DNA of 64,000 nucleotides from Amphiduros pacificus (Eukaryota > Annelida > Polychaeta > Phyllodocida > Hesionidae), in assembly GCA_949316495.1 (NCBI GenBank), contig OX439012.1, positions 3,317,059-3,381,058 on the forward strand. The letters are read 5' to 3'. The notes beneath the pieces were generated by a model that had not been told where the DNA came from, did not search any database, and worked only from the letters and a program-made list of their open reading frames with translations. Below are positions 34,958 through 45,662 of this stretch, in pieces. The position numbers and the translations under genes were made by a program. The first letter of the stretch is position 1. The number at the start of each line of letters is the position of its first letter.

Positions 34958-36580
34958 TATGCTTCATGAAAAATCTCATACCAGTTTCATGATGACCTTT
35001 CCATGATCTTTTCCATAGAATTTTGCCCAAAGATACCAGGATTGCCAAAAAAACATTTAAAATATATTCTTCTTGACCTTTGAAAGAATTTAGTGAGCAT
35101 TTTGATGGTAGCTTTCCAATGAAGTCAAGAAAAGGCCAAATTTGGATTCCCATATGGATATTTTGATTGCCCCCAAAAATATTTTTATTTTCACCATACT
35201 TTTCAAATCTTTTCATGAGTTTAACAATAACTTTTATCGATATAAGGTAGCTATCACCAGGGAAGCAGCCATGTCTGTTTACTCTATTAACCGGGGCATG
35301 GCACCCTCATGAGTGTTAGCTGGTCTCAATTAATTTCATTCAGTCATTAGATATTGCAAGCATATGAATCACAATAGCTATCATATTGCAATTACCAAGC
35401 TTGCATTGCCCATCCTTTGTTCATAACTAATGATGTTATTCTCATCTCAGCAAATTGTATTGTAATTAAATAAGGAAAAGAATGTAATTCAATTAGCTAA
35501 CCAGGTGAAACACTCGTATCGTGGCATTTGATGTATGGCAATTAACAACAAAATGTCAAAATTGCAGACAGGTGATATGATCTCAATTAAACCAATATTT
35601 ATAAACTATACTTAGAGAATAAGTGCAACTAGAAAAAAAGTCATGGCAAGATATGTTATTCTAAATGTGTCTAATGTATGGGGCTCTGGAAGGGAATTTT
35701 GGCCTTATTTTGACTTCATTGTCGGAGGTGCAGGCAATATTTCGAGCTTGACGCTCCTCGCTGAATGTATGGCCCCTCAGGGCATTGAAAGGGTTCACAA
35801 GGGATGGAAATAATATATAGAAATCTAAATATTGCAACTCATATTGAACCTTCATGATAAATTCACTTTTTAATAAAAAAAATTTAAAATGCATAAATGT
35901 ATTCAAATGCCAAAGTTTCATTTAAAAGGTTGATATATATATCTATAGATGTATATAAAATCTTTTCAATTTCAACATATACGAGTGTTAATACTTAACG
36001 AAACAGCTAGCACTTTTGAAGTACTGTTTTGCTTTAGGCTATAAAGTTAAATGTCTTCTTAAAGTTCAATACAACTGTGTTATAACTAATTGTTGACTTG
36101 ATATTTCTGTGTTTTTAGAATTCATGACATTTCATAAGAAGTCAATTATATAAAAAGCCTTTATATGATTGAAAATATGGAATATATATTTGGCACAGTG
36201 ATGACATGTGTATGACAAACACAAGATCTTTACAAATATAGCAATTGAGTTAACAAGTTTATCGTTCCTTTTCAAATTATTATATAATAATTCAAAGTTT
36301 TGGCTCAGAGCAAATCTCAACCCACCAAATACGCATATTTGCACATACAAAGTATTTGGACTGATCTTGAAAGTAGGTTCTTGAAACAGAATAAAAATTG
36401 TTGTGATAAGTGAAACACGTGATGTCAATCATACCTGGGGCAGACAAAGGGAGGCTATATTTAACCCATTGTCCCATATTATAAGTGACGTTATCCAATA
36501 TGATGTGACCTCCACAGGCTGCTGGGCAATCGGGCCTTCCTCAATGCTGATTGGGTATTCACAACAATGGAGGGAAACTG
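34958..36580. other. Intergenic sequence, nothing recognised
   Basis: AT-rich, with only short spurious frames on both strands. No exon, RNA gene or repeat I can name. Confidence 0.4.
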
Positions 36581-36586
36581 AATGGC

Positions 36587-36620
36587 TTTATAATCAACTC
36601 CATCTGAATGGTAGTCAGTC
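36587..36620 (+). promoter_or_regulatory. Candidate TATA/Inr core promoter for the WxxW gene
   Basis: TTTATAA (TATAA at 36589-36593) lies 28 bp upstream of the A in TCAGTC (36615-36620), the canonical TATA-to-initiator spacing. A CCAAT-type ATTGG (inverted) lies near 36550. It fits a spliced 5' UTR for the gene starting at 38308. Inference only. Confidence 0.35.
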
Positions 36621-36687
36621 TAGCCTTGCCATCTCAGACGTGTTAAGAGTACCTCTTGGCTTACCATCTCTTGTATCACATAGACAG
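36617..36687 (+). other. Candidate non-coding first exon of the WxxW gene
   Basis: The segment runs from the candidate initiator to a good donor (ACAG|GTGAGT). The acceptor TATTTCAG at 38306 lies one base before the ATG of the WxxW gene. No conserved peptide is encoded. Confidence 0.3.
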
Positions 36688-36876
36688 GTGAGTTATTCAT
36701 ATCTTATTATATTTGTACAGCAGATATATCCATCCTTAGCATGTTATGAACAGCAAGAACAAATATTTGCATCTAAGCATTTTTTTTTTAAAGATTTGGA
36801 CAGGTTTGCAAAAAGAAAGATGTATTTCTGTTTTGTAATATTGCTGAATCGGTCTTTAGGAAAAAAATCCAGCTGA

Positions 36877-37750
36877 ATAGAGTAATAATGTAATGCAGAT
36901 GTTAATGTGGATATGATATAGAGGTTTATACAGAAATAAGTTGAATTATTGTTGAGGTTAATATAGAAATATGTGGAATTAATGTATAAATAATATAGAG
37001 GTTGATATTGAAATATTGAAGAGGTTGATGTAGAAATGATGAGGTTATTGTAATCTATAAAATGCCAAAAGAATTTGCATGTATAGGGATTAATTAATGA
37101 TAGGGAACCAAGGAGTAGTGAGGCATATTTAGGGCTATTTCTATTTCAATCACCAGGTAGTAATAAAAACTGACCTGTTTTTAATACACCATATAATTTA
37201 AGTTTTGGCATAGAGAAAATATATTATACTTTCTCTATGGTTTTGGAAATGTCATAAATCTACCACTGGATTCTTGCGTGCTGCAAACTAACTTATTATC
37301 ACTCATAGAGGGCACCAACTGTTTTGCTAATTTTGCTTGGGAGTTGTCAATGGCACAGACAAGCTTCAGTGGGGAAAACTTATATTTTTGATCATATTTT
37401 TCTAATATCACAATTTGATGTGAATAAGACCAAATAAGAATTATTCTCATACATTTTGCAGCTAATCCAAAACAAATTACACAAATTTCTTAGTGTATCT
37501 TGTATTTTAGCATCGCATTAGATATCTGCATAATATTTGGATTTTTTAAAAGCATAATTTAGATGCCCCTGCAAAATATAGGCATTTGTGTTTGTAGCTG
37601 TCTTAATTGCAATAATTTACACTGGCCATTGTTCATTCAAACCAAGGGGAGTTAATCTTGCCATGAATATTGAGTTAATCTTCAGCTGCCACTTTTGTTA
37701 AGTTCATATTCACAAGACATTGATATGTCATAAATTGTCATTGTTACATC
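36877..37750. other. Non-coding, nothing recognised
   Basis: AT-rich sequence, with a loose series of AATATAGAGGTTRATA-like phrases near 36900-37030. It probably lies within the 5' intron of the WxxW gene. Confidence 0.4.
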
Positions 37751-37764
37751 TCAGTTTATTTAAT

Positions 37765-37985
37765 GAGATGCACCTGTGAAAGCCAGCTTCAAAGCCACCA
37801 TCTCAGAAAATATGGACTTGTGAAAGCCAGCTTCAAAGCCACCATCTCAGTAAATATGGACCTGTGAAAGCCAGCTTCAAAGCCACCATCTCAGTAAATA
37901 TGGATCTGTGAAAGCCAGCTTCAAAGCCGTCATCTCAGAAAATATGGACTCGTGAAAGCTAGCCGTCATCTCAGAAAATATGACA
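37765..37985 (+). repeat. 44-bp tandem repeat (5 copies)
   Basis: The unit is CCTGTGAAAGCCAGCTTCAA plus AGCCACCATCTCAGTAAATA plus TGGA. The last copy is shortened. It lies about 320 bp upstream of the first coding exon of the WxxW gene. Confidence 0.8.
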
Positions 37986-38307
37986 GCTTCTAATATGAAG
38001 TTTTCACAGAGCTACTTGACAAGACAGATTGTAATTGTTAGAAAAGTGATATGTAAACAAAAAGCAAAAAAAAACACAACAAAAAAACAGGTCTTTCTTT
38101 CCACTCAATTTTGGTGGAATAAGGGAGAGGATCTGGTAGAAAGCAAATATGACTCATGCTGAACACAAGAATACAGAAATATCTGCCTGATCTCTGATTC
38201 AGAGAAGAATCCTCATAGATATTGTTGGATTGACTTTAAGAATTATGTGGCATTTACATGTCTTGTCAGAGTGTGACTCTGTATTTCTCTGTATTATGTA
38301 TTTCAGA

Positions 38308-40866
38308 ATGGAGCGTTGTATATTGGCTTGTCTTCTCGGAGTGCTGTCGCTGTGCGAGGCAGGTGTCATCTTCAATGCTAATGGTCAGTAATTCACAATA
38401 ATCTTGCTAATTAATCATGTTAATTAAATTATTGGTTCAAATAATAACACATCTTAAATTGCTGTATTTAAATTGCTGTATATATATATAAAATCATGGA
38501 TATGCAATTACAGGCAACAATACACTATGCAGAAACTAGATATACAGGCCAGATACACACCTTTGAAAAATTGTAATGCAATGTACCTACATGTAGTAGT
38601 ATGGAATCTGGAGTAAACCATGTCTACTGTAATTGTTGACACCACAGAAAGAAAGTTATTGACCCCTTTATAATAGTAACTCAAAGTGACAAAGTTGTCA
38701 TATCTTATTATTTGACCTTGACCTACAATGTCTTTGTCTTCCTGCAGTGAATGAGTACCAGGACTCTGGTTCGTGGACGGGCTGGTTTGACACTGATAAC
38801 TCGTATGGAGAAGGTGGAGACTGGGAGACGCTCGGCCACATCGACGCCACCTATGGCAGGAAATGTAGTCACAGCGTACCATGCAAGTATGTACTCCTCA
38901 AAAACCCTCTCTGGGGCATAACCATTATCTAACCAGAACTTTGCTTATATTTTTGAATGGACAGTTAATTAATGTTCCTAGAATTGCTAAGGGGAGGGTT
39001 GATTAGTATATTTATATACATATTATGATATTTTGGTATAAGATATTTTCCTTCTTATTTCAGAGCTCCTCTGGCGATGGAAATAGACTTTTCTCACGAT
39101 CACATAGAACGTTTCCCTGATGCAAACCTGACTGAAGTGTGTAAGTATACCCACAAGCCCAGGCGACTGAGAGAACCTCAAGATGGGAATATAGCCTCAT
39201 CTGTTCCAAAAATGCATATTTATCATAAGATTAGTCACAATAAGTCTAAATTAAATTTATATATTGGAGTAATTAATCAGAATAAATATATTAGGCCTTG
39301 GATGAATATATTTAAGTAGATTTCAAAGTTGGCTGAGTGGTAGAATGCCAGCCTCATGTTCTGGCATCAGGGGTTTGATTCCTGTGATATGATTAGTTCA
39401 AGGCTAATCAAAGGCTCACAACTGCTTATGAAAGGACATATTTGTTTATAAATAATATTTCAAAAGGGTAGGGCATTGTGTCAAAGTGGCATGCTTCAAA
39501 CCCTGACTACATTTTAATATTGCCTAAATTTTCCTAAAAGTTTAATACAAAATGATACAGATATATATCATTATATTTGCTTGTATTTTCAGTGGAGTGT
39601 ACAAATTTGGGAGAGGCTGCTAAGGACCCATGTTATGGATTTGTTTGTCTGAATAATGACCAGCGAGACTTCACACCTCCTGCATGGTGTCTCAGGGTAG
39701 GATATCTTATACTTAATCTCATAAATGAATCTATGTGTAAAAATCTTAACAAATTAGATGTAATTTATGATTTTTTCGAGGTGGGATAAATTGACAGGTG
39801 TTTGTGAACATTTTTAAAATTAAAATTTTTGAATAGAGCACTTATTTTTTTATAAAAAGTAATTCATGAGAAAATTAACATGTAAAAGGGTAGGAATTTT
39901 GTTCTTTTTAAAAAGAAAAAGGGCAAATTACACTATTATAACCCAATGATGCCATTTCAGTTCGGATATTTATGTATAGAAAACAAAATATGGCAGAGAT
40001 TAAAATTATTAATCAATAAAAATATTAAAACTGAAAAGCATTTCAATAACTTTGGATATTTCTGTATTTTGAAGGAATGTAAGATAAATGGCCAGGAAGA
40101 TACCGAGCGAGACGTCCCTACACCCAACTGTCAGCGCTGTGCCAACTTCCGCGTGAGGTGCGTGTCCCCTCTCAACTGAGGGGATTCTTCAATTTGTAGT
40201 CAGTTTATAGCATAAGTTGAGACTGTACGTTGTGAAGGAATACACTTTGCTTTGCAGTACATATTGACAAAACCATAGCTTATTTGCCTGTAATATCTTT
40301 TAACTTCATTAAGGTAATGGAAGGTAGCTTCCAGCTTAATCTTTAATGGGTCTATAAATTAGGTCAGAGAGCAGAGTGCAGATGTACTTAACACTGCAGC
40401 ACAGTACAAAAGATCAGATACCATCCTTTGATATAGCAAAGACAATAAGGTGTATATAGATATAGTATTAAGAAACCTGATTGTAGCCATGTCTATTATT
40501 ATTGTTGACACTACAGATTATTACAGTACCTTTTTATGACAAATTTGTCACAAGGTATCTCAATTAAACCTTAAAATTAAATGTTATATTGCTCTCAGAT
40601 TTTATCATAACATCCTTAACATATATTAATTCAGAGATATTTGCATGTTTGTCTGCAGGTATTTCTGTCTGTTTTCCGAGTATGACTGTATCACCTATCG
40701 TGAGGAGACGGAGATCAACAACCTTAAGAATGACATTGGGGAGCTGGAGAAACTGATAGAGGAAGAGGAACTGCCGTCCAGCATCCTGCAGACGCTGCTC
40801 ACTAACGTCAAGACAGAAGCCCTCCAGTACAAGCTGCACGATGCCCCTCAGAACACTCAGAACTGA
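38308..40866 (+). CDS. Secreted WxxW-domain protein with C-terminal coiled coil (6 exons, 228 aa)
   Basis: Exons: 38308-38383, 38748-38886, 39064-39140, 39593-39696, 40075-40157, 40659-40866; all junctions keep frame. A signal peptide is visible (MERCILACLLGVLSLCEA, cleavage near A18-G19). Residues about 29-155 form a mucin/CILP-type WxxW domain. It opens SGSWTGWFDTDN, continues GDWETL, has paired cysteines (SVPCK, LECTN, DPCYGFVCLNNDQ, WCLREC, NCQRCANFRVRYFC) and ends with the typical xxVRYxC. An acidic helical tail follows (NNLKNDIGELEKLIEEEELP), likely a coiled coil. The protein is probably extracellular or mucus/matrix associated. WxxW domains occur in gel-forming mucins and cartilage intermediate layer protein, but here the domain stands alone. 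I cannot give a gene name or a ligand. Confidence 0.85.
39325..39440 (+). mobile_element. tRNA-derived SINE in intron 3 of the WxxW gene
   Basis: Box A-like TTGGCTGAGTGGTAGAATG and box B-like GGGGTTTGATTCC, with a tail containing CTGCTTATGAAAGGAC. It does not fold as an intact tRNA. Confidence 0.55.
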
Positions 40867-40884
40867 GCGCATGTTATACCGGGG

Positions 40885-41072
40885 TGGAAGAGAGGGGTGG
40901 AACTGAGGGTGGAGCCAAGGGGTGAAATGGAGGGGTTGAACCGAGGAGTGAAATGGAGGGGTGGAACTGAGGGGTGAAGCCGAAGGGTGAAGCCGAAGGG
41001 TGAAGCCGAAGGGTGAAATCGAGGGGTAAAATGGAGGGTGATGAAACAGAGGGGTGAAGCTGAGGGCTTTGG
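40885..41072 (+). repeat. Purine-rich short repeats in the 3' UTR of the WxxW gene
   Basis: Units of 12-16 bp such as GAGGGGTGAAGCCGA and GAGGGGTGAAATG follow shortly after the stop codon. The transcript strand is strongly purine-biased. Confidence 0.75.
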
Positions 41073-41356
41073 GATAAAACTATATAATAATAAGTCATAA
41101 CAGAAAATGTGATTTGTTTCTGGTTAAGGCAAATTATGAAAGTTAACCCTTATTGGCATTTTTATTAATCGGATTTAGATGTAAATAGAAACTCAAATAT
41201 TTGCCAATTACAAAAATATCTCAAGGAACAATCTTCATATCATGTGAGAAGAATATGAATGACAAGAGACAAACATTACTTTTCCTCACATTTTAACTGG
41301 TAATTACTTATCATTATATGAGTATTATTTTATATTTAAATTTACAGAATTGGTGC

Positions 41357-41362
41357 AATAAA
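41357..41362 (+). terminator. Likely polyadenylation signal of the WxxW gene
   Basis: AATAAA about 490 bases after the stop. Another AATAAA near 41567 is an alternative. Confidence 0.4.
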
Positions 41363-41579
41363 TATGATAGAAGAGCTCTTTCATAACGAGATCGTTGTAA
41401 ATACCCTGCAAAGCTTTCTCGCTGGGATATTTACACAAGTAGAAATATTTTTATTTTTATATTATTCATTTGTATATAATTGCTTAATTTCAACTAATAC
41501 AGTGAAGATGGGTAGGCACGGCATTTATATAATATTTGTGCCTTTTAGTGTATAGTTTATCAAAATAATAAATATATTT

Positions 41580-42560
41580 TACAAAGAATTTTTGGTTGTG
41601 TGCTTTATTAATGGTACCCAGCATGGATGCAGAAGAAATTTGATCCGTCAATCATCATGTTATCTTTTTTCATAAATGAAACATCTGATTCAGGAGGTAA
41701 AACACTAAGTAAGGAACAGTAATGGGGATTAAAAAGTTAGATGGACCATCAGATAAAAGAGAAGCTAGAGTCCTATCAAATACTGATATTTCATCAGGCC
41801 AAAGAGAGTTTTTTTTTTTTAATGTGATGATACAATGTGAATTTTGCATAAATTTTACATGTTTGAATTTATTTAATTTTTCTGTCAAAAAAAAAAACAA
41901 AAACAAAAAAACAAACAATACAGACATACCTAGTAATTATTGGTGAATAAGTTTATTAGGAACTTGCAACATTTGTGTCCACCCAGACTATAAAGAAAGG
42001 TAGTTATATTGCCCTCGGACAGATTCAACCTTTCCTGTCCATGAATGTCATTATATACATACAGGTCAATGTATGCTTAAAGGGAAAGAGCAAAAGATGA
42101 AAGACAAAACAAAAAAAAAAACAAAAAAAAAAACCATGAAATACCCCAATGAAGCAATTGCCTTGTACAGTTTACAAATGCAGCTATTTGGTTGTGTCAG
42201 CAAGACTGGTGGAAAGATGCTGGGTGATTTACTGCTATAGAGAGGACAGACATATGAGAGAAAGCAACAAAGAATGGAGGAGAGGATGCAATCACTTGGG
42301 TAAAAAGCTGGTATATAGATTAGAGAAGGCTATCTTTGGATGACAGGTGCACAATTAGGACAATGGATGGTTCTCAGAGATTTTATGTGGATTTTATCTG
42401 TTGTTTGGGCAATATTGTAAGTAATTAAAACTATATATGAATTATTGAAGGGAATTTTTTATGTGTATAAATTATTGAAGGGGAATTTTTTTGAGTTTTT
42501 TTTAAATGTTAAAATTTTGAGAATGCAAGCAGTTGACTTTGTATCAGTCATGACTGATTA
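41580..42560. other. Intergenic sequence, nothing recognised
   Basis: AT-rich with several A-runs (41887-41920, 42110-42133). No gene or named repeat seen. Confidence 0.4.
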
Positions 42561-42599
42561 TCAATCATGAACCTGTGGGACACAACAGACCACGAGAGG

Positions 42600-42758
42600 C
42601 GCTTGTGTGCAAAAAACGATATAAGAGGGCGCCACTATATATTGCCACAAGGTAGCGCTGCAAAAGCCGCTTCCTGTCCAAACAAAAGAAACCATGTGGA
42701 AAACTGTGGTTTGATTGCGGAATTTACCCATGCAGTGCACCTGTAACTCGCTTCCAGG
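42600..42758 (+). promoter_or_regulatory. Candidate LIG3 promoter and non-coding first exon
   Basis: This is locally GC-richer sequence with AGAGGGCGCCAC and an ETS-type CTTCCTG (near 42671). It ends in a near-perfect donor, CTTCCAGG|GTAAGTATG. The LIG3 coding exon is preceded by an acceptor (TTTTTTCAG at 45635), so a spliced 5' UTR from here is plausible. The start point is not resolved. Inference from splice signals and composition only. Confidence 0.4.
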
Positions 42759-43245
42759 GTAAGTATGAAATGACGCAGACCTGCTGGAACCAAGGGCTTG
42801 CATCTAGCCATCTTGCTTGATGTTTCTGGCCGTTCCTATCAGATTGACTAACGATGTTTCAGTGGTTCTTGCATGACCCGAGTCTTCAGCTTGACTCAAG
42901 TTTTGAGTTGCTTGACTGGGAAGCTGAGTGGGCAAATATTTCAAAACAAGGCTGTTTAGTACTGCCTGCCAATAGGTAGAATACAGTAGGTAGTATTCTA
43001 CAATAATAATATGCTATGACAAATATATTTGAGAAAGTGTCAAATTGTTAGATTAATTCTGAGCACAGAAAAGAGGCATCAATCTCAACATAAACGCTGA
43101 ACCCAACAAACTGATAAGTGTTGAATAAGCAGTTATGCCTAACTTATGGATCTTAGATAAGCAGTTTCCTTGTCAGATAGAACTTGACAGTTAGTGTCTG
43201 CGTATTATAACTTGGCCTCAGCTGCTTTTAGTTGATGTAATCATT
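42759..43245. other. Probable 5' UTR intron of LIG3, nothing recognised
   Basis: No gene or repeat family that I can name. Confidence 0.35.
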
Positions 43246-43335
43246 TCTGGTCTATTCCCCTTGAAAAGTACACACCGGAATTGTACAACTCTATATTCAA
43301 TCATTGGTCAGAGAGATTGGCAGGGGGGGTAGGGG
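43246..43335 (+). mobile_element. Fragment of the 140-bp MITE-like family
   Basis: Contains CCCCTTGAAAAGTACACACC, GGAATTGTACAACTC and AATCATTGGTCAGAGAGATT, matching the copies at 911-1047 and 34818-34957 with an internal shortening. Confidence 0.55.
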
Positions 43336-44696
43336 CCCATATTCAGCATCAAATCAGACTTGAAATCCACTGTTCTCAGAAATAATATGCACTGCTCATC
43401 ACATTTAAGTCACAACTCAGGCAGAACTCAGACTCCGGCAAAAGGTTTCTAAGAAGGCATACCCCTTTCAATTAGATATTAGCTTGAAAGCTTGTCAGAA
43501 AAAAATCTTTGTTGCTTCTTGATCTCAATATGTAGCTTTGCCATTGTTTAGAAGTACAGGCAAAGAAGTGAAAAGTACCGGTAGGTCAGTCTAATCATAG
43601 GCAAGGGAGTTTGGGAGTGACCACAACGATCTAAAGCTCCACAACTCAGTGCTGCTTCTGACGTCATATGATGTTTCTCCCTTATTTAGCCATGACATCA
43701 TCACTTGGACTCTTCTAAATGCCATTTCATGGACATATGCAAAATGTTGACAGGAAAACTGTTAAAAGGGTGCTACAGAATACACATAGTTTTATATTTG
43801 AAGATATTATTACTGGGAAAGATGGTGGCACAGTTCGTAAGTACAATATTCAGTCAGTCGCCGGAGGTCGAGTTCTCTGAGGTGGGAAACATAGAAATGA
43901 TAGGCAGTGTATTGTGTTTCTGGAAACAGTGGATTTGAAGTCTATTTGATGTTGAATGTGAGAATAGAACATAAACATACATGTGCAAAATGCAGCATCC
44001 ATACTAGACAAGCCGATGTATACCGGTAGATTTACAATTCTTGCAATTATTTAGTGTTAATCAATAATGTTTTAGTGAAATTTATCAGCTAAATTTATAA
44101 AAGAAAGTTTTTAAAAGCAGGCAAAAAAGAGCACTTAACAGATTTCAGAATCAAAAACTTGTTTTTAAACCTGTTTTAGAATTTTTTTAATTGTTCTTAT
44201 ATAAGTAATTTCTGAATGTTTGTAGGAATGTGTGAATGCTGGATGTAGTTTCCAGAATAAAGATATTAATGATAAGATAATATTAGGGAAATTAACATTC
44301 AATAAAAAGCTTCACAGCTTAAACAAAACTGGAGACTGGGAATTTTAAATATTGTACTATTTTCACACCCTAAAATTTATTTCACACCTTAAGTTATTTT
44401 CACACATAAAATAGTTACTTTGTTAAGTCCCACCCCCTGACTCCCCAGGGAGTAAAGCAGGGCTCCATACGAAAGCATTCCAGGAGTTACATGCTAGAAC
44501 AGTCGGGGCAGTCAAGACAGTAAACTAAGGTGTCTTCATGCATTCTTAGCTCAGCCAAACATTTTGTATGATGCCAGATCTATACTTTATGTTGCTATAG
44601 TTGTGGCATGATATATATGAACCAAGAATATAAGATTTCCAACTTACTGCAAAAAGAATTGATAACTAAATTTCCAATAATGTTTTCAGTCATGTA
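43336..44696. other. Probable 5' intron of LIG3, nothing recognised
   Basis: AT-rich non-coding sequence. A minor donor-like CAGTTC|GTAAGT lies near 43838. No gene seen. Confidence 0.35.
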
Positions 44697-45044
44697 CAGG
44701 CCTTGACATAAAGAGAAAAATGTTGGTTGACCAGTTGGGCCACTAGAGCATGAGAAGTGGTGGCCCGAAGTTTCTAAGGATAATAGGATGTGTGATACAA
44801 TAAAGAGCATTGTACATAAGGCTGTATAGTGTCTGAGTGGGGGATACTTGTCCCAATCAAATGTCTGTTGATCGTGATATGATATCTATCAAGGATTAGA
44901 ATAATAAAATCAAGATAGTTTGGGCCACTTAAAGACCAAAAATATGGTTGCCCAACTGGGCCACTACAACAGAGCATTCACTGGCCCGAACAGAGGATCT
45001 GGTGGCCCCGGGCCACCGGGCCAGTGCGTGTATGTCAAGCCCTG
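44697..45044 (+). mobile_element. MITE-like palindromic element (GGGCCAC family), copy 2
   Basis: A 348-bp element with ends CAGGCCTTGACATA and TATGTCAAGCCCTG. It is flanked by the 5-bp direct repeat ATGTA (44692-44696 and 45045-45049), a likely target duplication. It is the inverted relative of 11047-11417. Both ends are rich in TGGGCCAC/GTGGCCC. Non-coding; superfamily not assigned. Confidence 0.7.
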
Positions 45045-45653
45045 ATGTATAAGATAATGAACGGCCATGCTAAGCTCCTTTGAGAAGAAAAGTACCATGC
45101 TGTGAGAGTGACAAAAGGCATTGTTCCATGAGACCCACAAACAGCCATTGACATCATTAGCTCATCAAGGTATCATTAGATTTAACTTCATTCATGTGGC
45201 TGTGTTTTATCAGAGGTCTAATTTAGAAATAGCACTTGTAATCTTAATTGCATCTAAGAATATCCTTTAATTACCAATTTATCATGTAAACAGCCTGGGA
45301 GATTGCCCCCCTTCCCCCTCCCTTGTCTTTCTCTTTGTTGGTGTGACTCTTGTTTTGTGTTAATGCCATTGTTGTGTGACCCACATCAAGCATGATACAA
45401 TAATCAATGGCAGTTTGCAGTCCACATAGATCTGTAGGTCATACATAACCCAGCAGCCATGATTTAGACAGCCGTGTGGTCAGTAACCAGAAAATAATAC
45501 ACACGTGTCCATCATTTCCTCAAGTTTCAACAATGAAAGTATGATATGTATTGCATATAAGGTAATTTATTTTGCACTTTTTATGGTTTTTACGGTGAAA
45601 ACATATTTTATCTAAACATACTTCATTTTTTTCAGATTTAATCAACAAGAACG

Positions 45654-45662
45654 ATGTGCTGA
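45654..45662 (+). promoter_or_regulatory. Two-codon upstream ORF abutting the LIG3 start
   Basis: ATG TGC TGA ends exactly where the LIG3 leader ATG (45663) begins. Such a minimal uORF could tune initiation between the leader ATG and the internal ATG at 45870. This assumes the 5' UTR exon starts at 45636 or upstream. Confidence 0.45.

Noticed and set aside
36403-36876. 157-codon + strand frame
   Set aside because: No conserved domain. It crosses a good donor at 36687 and the candidate TATA box. I treat the region as promoter/5' UTR.
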